A DNA stretch of 64,000 nt from Ceratodon purpureus (GCA_014871385.1 CM026425.1:17068637-17132636); one strand, 5' to 3'. Counted from the first letter of the stretch, positions 45,021 to 58,268 are shown. Notes: generated by a model from the letters alone, not told the origin. Made by a program: numbers and translations.

Positions 45021-46758
45021 ATGCTGCAACGGCCTGGAAAACTTGTGGGCAAGGGCACATGTAAGTCATCACGGGATCATCGGATGTGGAAGGCTCTTGG
45101 TTCGAAAGGATTGTGCGAGATTGAGGAGATTGGCAAAGAAGAGGCGTTCATCAAAATGATGCAATCTCTCGAGCGGTTCATGCGATCGCATCCCGAGGTT
45201 TGGAGTGAACCATCTGTGCAGCATCTCCTTGTGGTACACTCTTTCTCACTCTTCTCATATTTTATGACATGTCTAGCAAATTTTATGATTTCGATGAGGG
45301 CGATTCCGTTGGTCATTCTTGCATATGCTCAGTGAGCAGAACTCTGTTGTCTTGCTCAGTGAAGGCTTTTGCTGTTCTAATGGCATTGTTTAGAAGAAAC
45401 CAAAAGAAAGGAGCCGCTAGTCTGGGTCCTCAAATGATCCGTCTATTGTGGTAATTTAGAAGTTGTGTAAATGCCACCACATGCTTGAATTAGTGGGCAA
45501 TCGATCCTCTCAGATCTTTCCTCTCTTGACTAAGAGTTTGCCAACCCCACACACAATGGATCAGGGGTTCAAGGTTTTCTCCAACGTCAGCGTTCGCTCC
45601 TTTAAGAATATTGTTTCTCCATTTTTTATTGATGATTAAGGTCTAATTGAGTTCTACTTTTGACTTGGAGCACAGGAGATTGCGGATACTCAGTATGCGC
45701 GTTCGGAGAACAGTGAAGCTGAGGAGCGCTTGCATACAGTAATCATGCGGATGTTATTTCCCATGGCAAAGATTATGGAGGCTGAGCAAGGTTCAATGAA
45801 AATCGAGAAACTAAAGATGCAGGAAGCGACGCTTGCTTTGCAGAGAGTTCAAGAGGAATGCCACCACGCCCTTCTTAACTTGACTATGCAGCACAATACA
45901 TCCGCAAAGTAAGCATAACCTCACCATTTGCACGGTTCTGCCAAAATTCTGGCAGTGAAAATCTTCCTCAAAAACTAGTATGTTCTACGCAGATTTCGGC
46001 CCCAAACATTCCTGATGTATATTTGTGTAGTTTCCGTGCTTCTGATGCCGAAGCAGAATGTTTGTGGAGGATTAACCCTATACCTGAAGACTTAAGATTA
46101 TTCATGTAAATAACTGTCTTTTTCTGATTTCAGAGATTTGGAGGAACTTGGGAAGGCCCTCGAGGCAAACAGGCTAGCAGCAGAGGAGGCAGGGAGAAAA
46201 CTCGCCGAGAGAGAGAATCAAATCCACCTCATGGTGCAGCAGCAACGCGACCTTGTCGTTCGCCTTGTGTGTGGAGGGCCTTCAGAATTCATTAAGTGGG
46301 CGAGAGAGGAGATTGAATCACAAGGCCTAGGAGACCTTGACAAGGAGCTTGAGCAGTCATGGTGGCCCTTCACAAGAGTGCCAGACCACAGTGACGACGA
46401 GAAGATGCTCATGGACCTCATGCCTGACCCTGAATGCTCAATTACTATCTCTTCCAAGGAAGAAGGCAGCACTTGTCAAACCCCAAACCAGGATGTCTAC
46501 AAAGACACTGATAAGGCACCTTTTGCTGTTACTTCAGTGAAAAACTTGTCGACCAAGGTGTTGTATCTGATGGTCACTGAAACATTCCGGCAGGTGGAGG
46601 AGAGCTACCGAAGTGTGAGAGGCCCTTTATCACTGCCCTCAGCTGTTGCAGGCTTCTGGATGGGTCTTGCAGGGCGCATGACATGCTTGGCCATAGTGAC
46701 GTTGTTTCCACAGGTGATGCAGAAGATTTCTACTACCTCCGAGACCACTGAGGTCTGA
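45021..46758 (+). CDS. Coiled-coil protein of unknown function
   Basis: Three exons (45021-45233, 45676-45908, 46134-46758) join with consistent phases to about 356 residues. I do not recognise the family. The N terminus is basic. Residues about 72-195 are strongly helical and Glu/Lys/Gln-rich (EKLKMQEATLALQRVQEE, then LEELGKALEANRLAAEEA), typical of a coiled coil. A Trp-rich acidic segment follows (EQSWWPFTRVPDHSDDEKM), then a more hydrophobic C-terminal helix (SAVAGFWMGLAGRMTCLAIV) that could be a membrane anchor or amphipathic. The gene faces away from GOS1 across a region with a likely 5' untranslated intron. Upstream coding exons cannot be excluded. Confidence 0.65.
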
Positions 46759-47757
46759 TACCAACACTACTCCAGGTTTCAGATGCCTACCTTATCCATA
46801 TAATGGGAAGGGCCATCATCAACAATTTTGTGTTCAGAGAAAGAGGAAATCCTTGTGGAACTGTAGAAATCACCGTTTTTTAGTGACCAACCAACGGAGT
46901 TTAAAACCTCAAATGGCTTCATGGGTTCTAACAACTGAGGCTCATCTGGTACTCAATTTTTTATATGATCGACAAATTTTCACATGTAAGTTAGCGTGCG
47001 ATTTTCCCTGAGAACCTACCTGTATATAGTTTATAGAGAAGGGAAATTGTGCAAATTTAGTTATCCGGTGACAGTTGGAGTGTGAAACTTTAATTCATAT
47101 GTGTATAAAATTCAACTATGTTGAACCGTGGTTATGCATACTAAGCTCCCAGGAAAGCACAAGCAAATTCTCATCGAGGTTCCTGTTCTCATTTGATGTC
47201 TGCTGATCAAATCAACAAACTTGCATTATATTGTATTATGCATCAAAAAATGTTGAGTTGTAGTAAGGTTCAATAAGGTATTATTGCATTCATCAATAGG
47301 CTTCTAAAACCAAATGTATCATATTTGCACCTATAAAATAGCCTAGAAAACAGAATTTTTGTTTTAGTATCTATATAAAAGTGCCGCTCCATGTCCCGAA
47401 TTCCGGTCTCACAATGCAATGCGAAAGCATTCCGAGAAACGGAACAGGAGGCTTGTCCAGACACCACTGTACAGCAATATGACCGAATATTGTAAATGAA
47501 CAAGCCACACATAGAAAAGCCAATTAAGTTTTCCAAGCGTTCTGTTTTCGATTCCCAAAAACAAGCAAATGAATCGCACATCATCTTCACGGAAGGAATA
47601 TATCAGAGCTCTACAAACTGCTTTGGCTTACGATGTAACTCAATGAACCAGCAGGAAAATAAAGGCACACCATAAATGTCACTAAGCCACAAACAGCCTA
47701 AACATCTGCCTCCCTGACTTCGCTGAGCTAAGGAGAAAATAAAAAGCTTTAACATGC
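46759..47757. other. Convergent 3' regions, no gene seen
   Basis: AT-rich sequence between the ends of the coiled-coil gene and the first enoyl-CoA reductase gene. No supported gene. Confidence 0.5.
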
Positions 47758-49789
47758 TCACAAAAACGGAGGGAAGATCACCCATCTCCGAGGGTACTTC
47801 TTCCGTCCATCTTGCCCATCGAATGTCTGCAAACAGAAAACTCAGAAGTGAGCCATAAGAAACTGAGCCTTAATGACAGATTTAAGAGGAACTCTCCAGG
47901 TAACAATTTGCAAAGCAGGTGTAATATTATTAACATAACCATGGTATCAATTGTCAAGCAAAAGGGCAAAAACAACACAAATGACATTCAAAACTCATAG
48001 AAAGGAGTAATCAATAACAACGATGCTCACCTTCCTCAGACGTTTGTGTTTCTGGAGAGCCCAGACGCTCATGATGTACCCTGCCGCTGCCAGGAAGAGG
48101 TACCCCGCTACGGTCTGAGTTGCGATGTTAAACCCAATCCACTGCCAAATCTCCGTGGTGTAATTCGCACACGTCACAAAGTTGAACAGGAATCCGTAAG
48201 GAATCTGGTACCCGCCCTTACCATCCGGAGACCTCAAATTCTTCAAAATGATGTGACAATAGAAGTTGGAGAGCTGGCTCACGACGGAAATAGCCAACCC
48301 CACGTACATTTGCTTCTCACTGACGGGAGTGTACAGAGGGTGGTTCACAAAGTATGCGATGTACGAACCGAAGATCCAGTAGTAAGCACAGTTACGGTAC
48401 ACATTAGCAATGGGAGATGTTGCATGGCTGAAGCGGTGGATGAAGAAGGTTTCGAATTCACGTTTGGCGTAATGGAAGCACCATGCGTACAGAGCGTATG
48501 TCTGCACGGGGTGAATCACCTTGCGCTCTGGAAGACCGATGTAGGTGTACACTTGGGGGAAGAAGTAGAACAAGGGGTAGATGAGCAGGGGGCCCAGGTA
48601 CTCGAAGAAGAAGAGTATCCTGTAGGATACTTGGGGGCCCAAGTCCTTGAATACCACTTGGGGAGTGTCAGAGGCAAGGGAGTCTTTCAACTTCTTGGTT
48701 GCATCTACTGGCGTGGGGCGAGTCTGGCCGGGTTGCAGTGGCAGTGTGAGTCGTTGCCTTTCGGGATAATACTTGCGGTCTGCAAGGCCATAATCACATT
48801 AGACTACGGAATGGGAAACATAAAACCATATGACCATTTACAATGAGAAACCAATCAGTACAAGGACGACATGGGATCTGCAGACGAGAGACCGAGGGAC
48901 AACACACAAACGCAGGTTCTCATTGAAGATGGAAATAATACTTACTCTTGCTCTGGATAGCCTTCTTCAAATCCTCGAGTGTTGCCTGTAGTAAATTCAA
49001 ATCAAAACAAGGAATTAGAACTGCCCCGCCGGCAATCAGAAAGCCATATTTCACAACACAAGAAATGGAATACTCTTGCTCCCACAACAGCTGAGGTCCA
49101 TACATTATTCTCGCAAGATGTTGCAGACGCAGCAACCGATCAAATGATTTCATAAAAAAACATTTTATTCCCACAAGCCGATCAAATACTGGGTACATAT
49201 TAAACACATACCCAAAGCCACCCTGCTCCAGAAGAAAAGAAACGCTCACTTCAAAACAACCGCAAGTCACACCGCCCAGGAAACCATAAACACAATAAAC
49301 AACCGCATTGCTACAACCCTGACACTCTGTTCCATAAACCCTTCTATCCCCCCTCCCTCACCAACAAACACCCAATCCCAATCGCCCAAGCACAGACCCA
49401 CATATCACCAACAATTGTAAAAGACCATCATAAACTCAAAAACACCTACCCAAAATTAAAAGTCCTAAATGCACACAAAATTACTCAAATCCCACATACT
49501 AGCTCTGATCGAAACGCTAAACACACACCGCCCAAAGAACGACACATTCACTCACATGAGAAAAAACACCAATCACTCACATTGAAGAAAAACCTCCCAC
49601 ATCTCAAAAACATCCAACACCACGAAAATATGCTGTAAAGCAAACATCCTACATTGTGAACACAGCAGAAGCTAGAGAAGAGACGACATATGGCACACAT
49701 ACCTCCTCCGAGAGCTGCACTCCGCCCTTGATGATCTCCTTGCCATTGCGACCCACCACCTGCACCAACATGGTCCTCTCCGCCCTCAT
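47758..49789 (-). CDS. ECR: Very-long-chain trans-2-enoyl-CoA reductase, copy 1 (ECR/TSC13/CER10)
   Basis: ECR catalyses the last step of the ER fatty-acid elongase cycle, reducing trans-2-enoyl-CoA with NADPH; its products feed waxes, sphingolipids and storage lipids. Exons 49703-49789, 48946-48985, 48031-48779 and 47758-47826 join in phase to 314 residues, the normal plant length. The N terminus is the ubiquitin-like fold typical of the family ([18 protein letters not shown]). A multi-pass membrane region follows, with the steroid 5-alpha-reductase C-terminal domain, HRFSH at about 157-161 and CANYTTEI with a likely catalytic Tyr near 249. The C terminus [13 protein letters not shown] matches the family end and includes an ER-type basic segment. 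A second copy lies 1.5 kb away in the same orientation. Confidence 0.95.
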
Positions 49790-51291
49790 GATGCTGATGA
49801 TGATGCTGTGGTCTCTTCTTCTTCTTCACCACCTCCACCACACTGTCTTCCAACCTCGGCCACCCTTCCTGAGCTGCAACAGAATGACAAACTGAGCTCT
49901 ACAGCTTGTGCTTCAACACAAAGCTCCCTCGACGACGACGCCGGTGACGCCAGACCTTAACTTAGGTTTACTGGCCGCGGGCTCGCGGCTGCGGTGGCGG
50001 CAGATGGGTCAGATGGGTTGCCTGGCTTTCAATGCTCATCATGTGGTAGGTGCCTGCTCTCGATCATCTGCCACTTTCGCAGTTCCGTCTCCGACTTGAC
50101 TCACTTCGAGTCGATCGTCACTCTCGGTGCTCGGAAGACATGGTTGCTATCTGATGCAACTTTGCTGCAACTTTGTGAGAACTTCACTGAACTTGGGAAA
50201 TTTTGATGTGTGTCATTTGGTTTTGTACATTGGCGTGTTTGAAAGAGATGTGATTTGGTTATTCGGTGATTAGTTCTGTAATTTGGTTATCCGGTGATTG
50301 TTATTTTATGTGGTTATTTGATATGCTTTCGATGGTGTGCAAGGCTTAGTTTCTGCTGGAAGATGTTCATTTAGATAGTTTGGAATTTTGAGTGGAGATG
50401 CGTGAAGTTTTCTTCACCTGGGTTGGGGATTTAGATCCCTGCAGGCAAATGATCCGCGCTTACTGTCTAAGCTAATTAGTGCGACAGAGAAGTGGTAAGA
50501 GGCGGGTATTAGGAAGTTAGATGCTTTGTTCTTCCTCCCTGGCAAATTGTTTCTCGTTTTTTGCAATGGTCTTATATGATCAAGTGTGGGAAAGAAAATT
50601 CAAGTGTGAAAAAAAGGATATAAAATAGGAGCTTGACATTTAAGAGTAGGTTGCCACAGTGGGTCTGAATTGCATTATTGATGCCACTCTAATGATTCTT
50701 GCCAGGTTTGTGCAGGGTGATGGAACATCGATTCATGACAATTCCTCAGGAGTTCTGCAGTGGGAATATGACAATTTCAATATTCATACGGATGTTTTCA
50801 TCATTGTTGATGTTGATGAGGTGCTTCAAGCCTCTCAATGTTGGAACTTGGAGGACAGCACATAATGACTCCCTGCTAACTTCTCCGGGTTTTATGCATC
50901 AGGGCTAGACAATATGAAACGTTGAATGGGTGATTACATTGAAATTGTTTGGCCCACAAACATGCAGATTTAAGTTTTCGTACCCTGTTTCGAGTCTAAT
51001 CTGACAACCTAAGCTAAACTCTAGAAGCAAGGCTCTTGTGTGAGGACGACCACCTAACAGATGTAGAATTCAATAACTCCGGTTCATTTTCTTAATGCGT
51101 GTGCTTATCTTCGACCTGGAAGCCACATAACACGCCTTTTGACAGCACATGAACATTGTATTAATTGGAAAACTATGTCACAAGTGGGTCCAAAACTGTC
51201 ACAAATGGAAATCATCATCGAAGCAATGTCCAGATAAGGTCGAGTTCTAAATTAGCTGCCGCTCACCCATGCTATCAAGTGACGCTTATTC
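49790..51291. other. Spacer between the two ECR genes
   Basis: It contains the promoter of copy 1 and the 3' region of copy 2. Small open frames (49908-50099, 50659-50908) show no recognisable domain. No supported gene. Confidence 0.5.
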
Positions 51292-52850
51292 TCACACAAA
51301 TGGGGGCAGGATCACCCATCTCTGGGGATACTTCTTCCGTCCTTCCAGACCATCAAACATCTGCAAAAAACAGAAAATGCAACACGTTAGCTTGCACAAG
51401 GTGCACAAGCTGTGCACAACAAGTTTCTACCAAAACATGACAATCCAAGCAAATCACATCATAATCCATGACAGTAAGACCGGTTCAACTCAAATAGATA
51501 TAGCACTGTGAGTAGTCCAATAACACAACAACTCCCACGGCGGTTAAATATGATTTGCAATTACTTGGAGAAAATTTGACAGACTGATGATGAGCAGATG
51601 TGTGGGTACATACCTTCTTCAGCCGTCGATGCTTCTGGACAGCCCACACAGTCATGATGTAGGTGGCCGCTGTTAAGAAGAGGTATCCCGCAATGGTTTG
51701 AGTGGCAACGTTGAATCCAACCCACTGCATAATCTCGGTGGTGTAGTTTGCACATGTGACATAGTTGAACAGGAACCCATCTGGAATCTGGTAACTGCTT
51801 TTCCCGTCCGCTGTTCTTAGATTCTTCAATATGACATGGCAGTAGAAGTTTGAGAGTTGGCCCACAATAGAGATCGCAAAGCCGACGTACATTTGGGTTT
51901 CACCAACAGGTTTGTAATAGGGATGGTTCACAAAGTATGCAATAAACCCTGCAAATGCCCAGTAATAAACGCAATTGCGATAAACGTTTGCAAGAGGAGA
52001 GGTTGCATGGCTAAACCGGTGCACGAAGAATGTTTCGAATTCACGCTTCAGGTAATGGAAGCACCAGGCATAGAGGGCGTAGGTCTGCACAGGGTAGGTG
52101 AATGTGCGTTCCGGGAGACCGAAGTGGGTGTAAACTTGGGGGTAATGGTAGAAGATGGGGTAGATGATCAATGGGCCCAGATACTCGAAGAAAAACAGCG
52201 ATCGGTAGGAAACTTGGGGCCCCAAGTCTTTGAATACCACTTGCGGGCGATCAGATGTGAGGCAGTCCTTCAGTTTCTTACTCCCGTCTATTGGTGTGGG
52301 CCGCAACTGTCCGGGTTGCAGAGGCAATGAGATTCTCTGTCTGTCTGGGTAGTATTTGCTGTCTGCATTGGCACGAGTAGGAACACATAAGACTCAATTC
52401 TTCGGAACGTGATCATTGATATGAGAAATAAGGAAACATAGAGAACAAAAATGGGATTCGAGGGTCTACTCACTACGTCTCTGGATGGCCTTCTTCAAAT
52501 CAGCAAATGTCCCCTGCGATTAAATTGACACATAATTTCATGTCAGAAAACGGTGTCAAAAATTCTTAACTCCACACTTTTCAAAAGGAATAACCTAATT
52601 GTGAATGAATATTTGACAAAATGGAAGTTCATGAACTTGATTGCGACAAGAGCAGTGGTATAATTCCAAAATATATATGCAGTAGCAAAATGCACAAGAA
52701 GCAGCCAACGCACAGTTTACGAAATGCACAAATGAGGCATGGGAGGCAGTGTGTGTAGCTTACATCTTCAGGAACTTCAACGCCTCCCTTAAAAATATCC
52801 CTCCCATTCCGGCCCACCACCTGAACACGCATAGACCTCTCCGTCCTCAT
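51292..52850 (-). CDS. ECR: Very-long-chain trans-2-enoyl-CoA reductase, copy 2
   Basis: This is a tandem paralogue of copy 1 with the same job in the elongase cycle. Exons 52764-52850, 52474-52513, 51614-52362 and 51292-51360 have exactly the same lengths (87, 40, 749 and 69 nt) and phases as copy 1, giving 314 residues. The ubiquitin-like N terminus, [26 protein letters not shown] and the C-terminal [12 protein letters not shown] are all present, so it looks functional. Substitutions are spread through loops and the N terminus, and introns differ, so the duplication is not very recent. Confidence 0.94.
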
Positions 52851-53669
52851 TTCTAAAACCGCTCATGCAAACCACTGGAACAAAATATTGATAATCTTAC
52901 AGTGACTTTCCGAGTGCGACAACTGAACAATATGCCACAATATTGGTGTCAGCATCCAAACACTACTACTCCCAGCAGCCAGTAGTACCTCTTCGTCACT
53001 GGTGACAAACGATGACAAGTTTCACGGTGGAATGTGCAGGGTACAACATATCTCACCTACACCATAACGCCCAGTGCAGAGCCTCCAACGAAGAGGTTAC
53101 GATCTCTCTCGAAAGCAGGCAGTACAAGTGTTGCCGGAAACACGAAAGCCCACGAGGCTTGGTAGAGCTTGGAATCACGTCCTGCAGATTAGATAATCAA
53201 CAAGACTCGGTAATCCACCGAAGACGCATCTCTACATTGAGTTTGTTATAATATCAAACACGGAACCTGGCCCAGCGTCCGAACAAAGATGTTGCAGATG
53301 CTTCTAAGTTCAAATACTTTTTCAAGGCTTCATGCAAATGCAAATTGAAGGACGGTGGACTGAGCAAACAGAATGGATGGAGAAATGAGGAACGGTGTTT
53401 TGAGAAGGTTGCATTTTCAAGGCAAGTGTCATTATCAACAGAATCTAGAAATGCTAATTTAATGTACAAAGTCAGAGACCTTCCCATTCCTCGATGTTCT
53501 GGCAGGCAACAATTCTGAAGTTTAATACACCTAGTTAGCCTGTTTCATACTAAGAGGTTGCTACCATCAACATTTTCACCTAGTGGTAGACGACGCAGTC
53601 AACTATAAATAATCTCATCCTAGCCACCTGTAGTTGGAAGATAAATCTACAGCTCAAAAATGAGATTTA
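52851..53669. other. ECR copy 2 upstream and SCY1 downstream region
   Basis: No supported gene. Short open frames on both strands lack recognisable domains. Confidence 0.5.
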
Positions 53670-56574
53670 TCATTTGGGTCCGTTTAAATTATCAACATCA
53701 TAGAATTCAATTGTCTTGTACTTCTGTGACACAAGCTCAGCTTGAACCTTTCGGGCTGTATCAGTCGCAGAGCCCACAAGGATGAGAACAGAGGTTCCTG
53801 CAAAGCCCCGGAAAGTGGGCAAATGGGTCACTCCCTCCACAAGAAACGGAGCTAAGGCCATGATGCCAAGGAAGGCCGACCCCAACACGGAAATACGTCC
53901 CAGCACCTGCACATAAGCAACAAAGGTTTCAGGATTCTTCCTTGCAAGGTTGATAATTTTCTTCCAAGGCTGATCTTCCTTGGGAGCTTCCATGAACTTT
54001 TACACATCTATAAAGTAATATTACTTTCATGACTACACTCGAAACAAAACAGCAAAGTACTAAAATGGTGGAAAGTGAAGGGGAGACGGTGTGGGCTTAC
54101 AGTTTCGATGAAGGCAGCTGTGGCTTTTCCAGGACGAACTGAAGGAATTGAAGCACCTTGGCGCTTTAATTGGTCACTCACGTCCTTAGGATCAAGTTGC
54201 AGGAATGTGTAGAAGTAGTTGAAGAATGCAATCAACAGAACGTTTGCAGGAAGGTACAAAGAGCCTGCCACAACCAACGCGAAGCACTCTCAGATAAACC
54301 GTATCGAGGACGATAATTTTTTACAGAATAGAACAGTGCCAGATTCAATGCTACTTGAATTCAAATATAAAACAGCGGTTTATAAATGTCGCAAACTATT
54401 TCAAGTAACAATAAAAAATGAAATTAAGAGCAGACGTCTGTGCTTTGCCTTGCTACGTATTCTGGGAAGTCAATTATCAGTCTCTATTACGGTATGAAAG
54501 CGATGTCAGACTACATACCAGTAGGGTAAAATGCAACAGCTGCATCCTTGAGAAAAGCGAGGCCAGTAAACCGTGCCGCTGAGGCAGGGAGGGCAAGCAA
54601 CGACGAGGAGAAAATAATCGGCATTACACCAGAGCTGTTAACCTGTGATTACCAACAAATAAAAAACTAAATTCAGTCTTCAAATTCTGAAGTCAGAATA
54701 CTTAAAGTCGAAGTTGATATTACAAACCATCAATTATACCAACCTTAAATGGAAGATATGCAGCTTTTCCTAACCCCTTGCTGCTGGCTTTAAACCTAGA
54801 GGCGTAGTTGATGGGAATTTTCCTCTCGGCCTCCTGTAACAACCATAGTAGACAGTTAATACTCCTAGAGCTGGTAGCAGTGAAAGCTCAGTGAAAGACA
54901 GCAACTCAGAAACTGGATACTCGTAAAAAGGAACAAACCCCTACCTGAACATACACAATGCCCAGCACAAGCAGCAGAAAAGCCCCAATACTGCCCGCTA
55001 ATCCGGCATAGTTCCCATCGGTAACAGCTTGGGCTACAGTGCGACCTATGGACGAAGGAAGATACGAAACGATGTTGGTGAAAATGAGTAGCGATGTGCC
55101 ATTGCCAAGCTTCAAATCTGAAATCTTCTCCCCGATGAGCATGGTGACCACAGCTCCAAGTGTAAGAGCTGCCACTGCTGAGAACGCCCACTCCACAGAG
55201 AAGTCGGTCACATAAGGCCTGATGTACGTCACTTGCCCAACTGCCTGTCAACCACCACAATAAGAATGCTTGCCAAGGTAAGAATCCACAACTTTGTTTG
55301 ACGATTTTGCATCGAGTAAATTGAACTTCCAAACATACTTGGCAACATTTTTCACAACCTATTCCCTGAACTCTTCTTCTCACTCAAAAGATAAACCCTA
55401 AACCTTGTCTGTTGATGAAAATCGAATGCCAGAAATGGAGGAAAAACGTCATAATCGTGAGTGCAGTACTCCAACAGAGCCACATTATTCAAGAGTAGTG
55501 TAAATGTACATGTGAGGATATAAATCTCAAGCTCACCTGGACGATACCGAAGGCGACTGAAGCATACTTGGTCCATTGCAGCACCTTCTTCCGCCCAGCC
55601 TCGCCTTCCTTCTTCTGGAGATCCTGCAACTTTGGGAACACGGTTCCAAGGAGCTGCACCACAATTTGGGCATTGATGAACGGGACAATTCCCAACGACG
55701 CTATACCCAGACGGCCAATGCTTCCTCCGGAGAAGGTGTCCAAGGTTCCTAACAGGCTGTTGGAGTCGATGCTCCCTTGGAAGGCCGAGCGGTTCACTCC
55801 CCACAGAGGCACGTAAGTTCCAAGCCTGGATAAGACCAACCATCCCAGCAAGAGCAGGAACTTCTCAGGTAACTTGCCCTTGAAAAAATCGCCAAAATCC
55901 ACACTCTTATCCTCCATCGCCGCTGCACACAACCACCCAAACAAACAAGAGCAGTGTCAATTCAGTCCTAACCAAGCCCATGTCTAGGTTTAGAAACCGA
56001 TACCACATTGCAGAACGCAGTGACTAATTGCAGAAACAAATGCCAAATTGTCCTTCCAATCATCTCCCCAGCAATAGAGTCAATTCATTCAGGAGAAGCA
56101 TAACTCAACCAGTCTCTGCACCATGGAATTCTCTATGTCTACATCATGGCTGGAGTAATCCCATTCATAAAAGCCATGCTACCAAGAGCGCGCACGCACA
56201 CACACACACACACATACTGGCAGTGAAGATTAATGAATTGCAATTGAGACAAGACCTGCTGAGCCTCTGGACGAGCTCCCAGACTTGGCCATCATCAAAG
56301 CATTCTGAATCGCATTCCATGAAAATCCCGGCGCCTCATCCGCTTCCAGGCCCAAAGGATCAAACCTCCAGTCTCCATCCGAGCTCTGCTCCCTGTCCAC
56401 CGCAAGCGCTGCCCTGCACCCCAACGCATGCCTGCCCCTGCACGGCCTCACCTGGAAGCTCCTCCCCACATCCAAACCCCGCACGCGAGTCCCACGAAAC
56501 GACACAGCGCTGCCCAATGCTACTCGGCTGGCACCAGTTGCCAGGACAATCCCCAACACTGACGCCATCGCCAT
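53670..56574 (-). CDS. SCY1: Plastid protein translocase subunit SecY (SCY1)
   Basis: SCY1 is the channel of the thylakoid Sec translocase, which inserts and exports unfolded proteins with SecE and SecA. Exons 56256-56574, 55537-55922, 54945-55244, 54744-54833, 54519-54642, 54101-54264 and 53670-53906 join in matching phases to 539 residues. The first 100 or so residues are Arg/Ser/Ala-rich, fitting a plastid transit peptide. The SecY core follows: GDFFKGKLPEKFLLLLGWL (first helix), the plug and second helix (LDTFSGGSIGRLGIASLGIVPFINAQIV), LGNGTSLLIFTNI, the cytosolic loop EAERKIPINYASR, KVNSSGVMPIIF, KRQGASIPSVRPG and RGFAGTSVLILVG. It ends in the plastid-type tail ATDTARKVQAELVSQKYK. The start at 56574 is the first ATG; a second follows at 56568. 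Confidence 0.95.
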
Positions 56575-56684
56575 AACTTCCAATCCTCTCCTCTTCTCCT
56601 CGACTTGCAACTACCTTATTCCTCCATCACCAACCTCTTCTGCTCCAAAATCCTCTCCACCTCGGAGCTCCCGGCATTGCTTTC

Positions 56685-56833
56685 CTGTTGAGAAAAGCTT
56701 CCCACATTGGGAGGTTTTTCTGTGGATGAGGCTGCCATACTCATACCCTCCTTAGTATCTCAAGGGTATGTGCCATACTCATACCCTCCTTAGTATCTCA
56801 AGGGTATGTGATCCTACCCATCTCGTTCTCCAA
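56685..56833. repeat. Direct repeat with internal hairpin units, copy 1
   Basis: About 149 bp starting TGTTGAGAAAAGCTTCCCAC recurs at 57588-57751. Each copy contains two tandem units with CATACCCT and AGGGTATG, an 8-bp inverted repeat around a 13-bp loop. Internal order differs slightly between copies. Confidence 0.9.
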
Positions 56834-57587
56834 GTAATTTATTTGTGTTTGCAACATGGCTACAAAGAATTTAATAAAATTAGATTGAATTTTGAATACA
56901 ATTGTAAATTTAAAGAGAACATATCTTTTAAAAAAAATAGGCTATATAATAGTATATAAAATTAAATATATCTCTTTATAAGAATTTAAGATAATTACAC
57001 ATTTAGATTATGTATATTCATCTAAAATATAATTTATTTATTTTTTAATAAAATGTATGGTCTATTGAAATTATAATTAATAAAATAAAATAAGTAAATA
57101 AGTAATTTAAAATATCTAATGTATAAAAAGATTTACATAGATATATATATATATATGTTTTAAATTTCTCTAATTAAAATATTTTAAAAATATTTTTATG
57201 AATTCAAAACTTCTAAACCAATATAACTTTCAAGTGTATTTATTTATAAATTGACTTATTTTAGAATATAAGATTTAAACATCATACTATTTTTTATATA
57301 ACAAAAGTCATTTGAAATTTGTGTGATTATTGTATAAAATATTGTTTAAATTTTACCTTTGTTTTTGCTACTAGTAAGCACCTGTTCAAACTATTTTTAT
57401 TGATGTAATGCATTGTATAAAAAGCACAAAAATTTTGGAACCATACAAAGATAATAAAAACAATGTGGTGTAAAAGCAACAAAACAACAGTTCCATTCCC
57501 TCTCATTTGAACAATTAGGTGAAGTAGTTTACACTTTTGTTTTATTTATTTTTGAAGAGTAGATTTTTGATAATTCCATCTTTGATT
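56834..57587. other. AT-rich interval between the direct repeats
   Basis: About 750 bp of very AT-rich sequence without a gene. With the flanking direct repeats it could be a short non-coding LTR-like or composite insertion, or simply an intergenic spacer. Confidence 0.4.
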
Positions 57588-57751
57588 CTGTTGAGAAAAG
57601 CTTCCCACATTGGGAGGTTTTTCTGTGGATGAGGCTGCCATACTCATACCCTCCTTAGTATCTCAAGGGTATGTGATCCTACCCATCTCCCATACTCATA
57701 CCCTCCTTAGTATCTCAAGGGTATGTGATCCTACCCATCTCGTTCCCCAAG
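57588..57751. repeat. Direct repeat with internal hairpin units, copy 2
   Basis: About 164 bp matching 56685-56833, with the 3' part (ATCCTACCCATCTC) also duplicated here but single in copy 1. Confidence 0.9.
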
Positions 57752-57842
57752 GGCATGAACCCACCATCGTGTCTCCCCTTCTCCTTCATCGTTCAGAATA
57801 TTCACAACACGTAGTGTTTGCTGGAAATCTTTCCTTTGCGGG

Positions 57843-57850
57843 TTAGGGTT
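57843..57850 (+). promoter_or_regulatory. Telo-box (TTAGGGTT)
   Basis: The telomere-repeat-like element is common near transcription starts of plant housekeeping genes. It lies about 420 bp before the DUF866 coding start. A donor-like GAGCAG/GTTTGT near 57899 suggests a 5' untranslated intron after it. Confidence 0.4.
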
Positions 57851-58268
57851 AAGTTTCTCCATCGCACTTCAATTCGAGCTTCGTGCTTCACTGAGCAGGT
57901 TTGTATTCTTCTTCTTTCAGATCCAGCTTCTGAGACTACTCTGTGCAATTGATGAATGGCGATGTCATGTGTGTGTTCACTTTGTTTCACGATGGATTGT
58001 GATGCATCCTTCGAAATTGTAGCATGGTTATGTTGAATTGGTGGTTTGGAGGATCTAGGAATGTCATAGTATGGTTATGCGTTTGGGAGAAAGAGTGGAT
58101 GAGGGTTTTGGGCATGGTGGATCGCATCATGGAGTTTTGGTGGGGTAGAGAGGAGGGGATTTCGTTGCAAGTTATTTGGGTGTGGGTTAGTTGCACATCT
58201 GAATTGGGGGATGGATTGGGATGGGACAGGGTTGTGGTTGGTTATTGAGAACGGAAGAGTCAGGAGCT

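Noticed and set aside
56191-56214. Short (AC)n run
   Set aside because: It is an ordinary microsatellite inside the first SCY1 intron.
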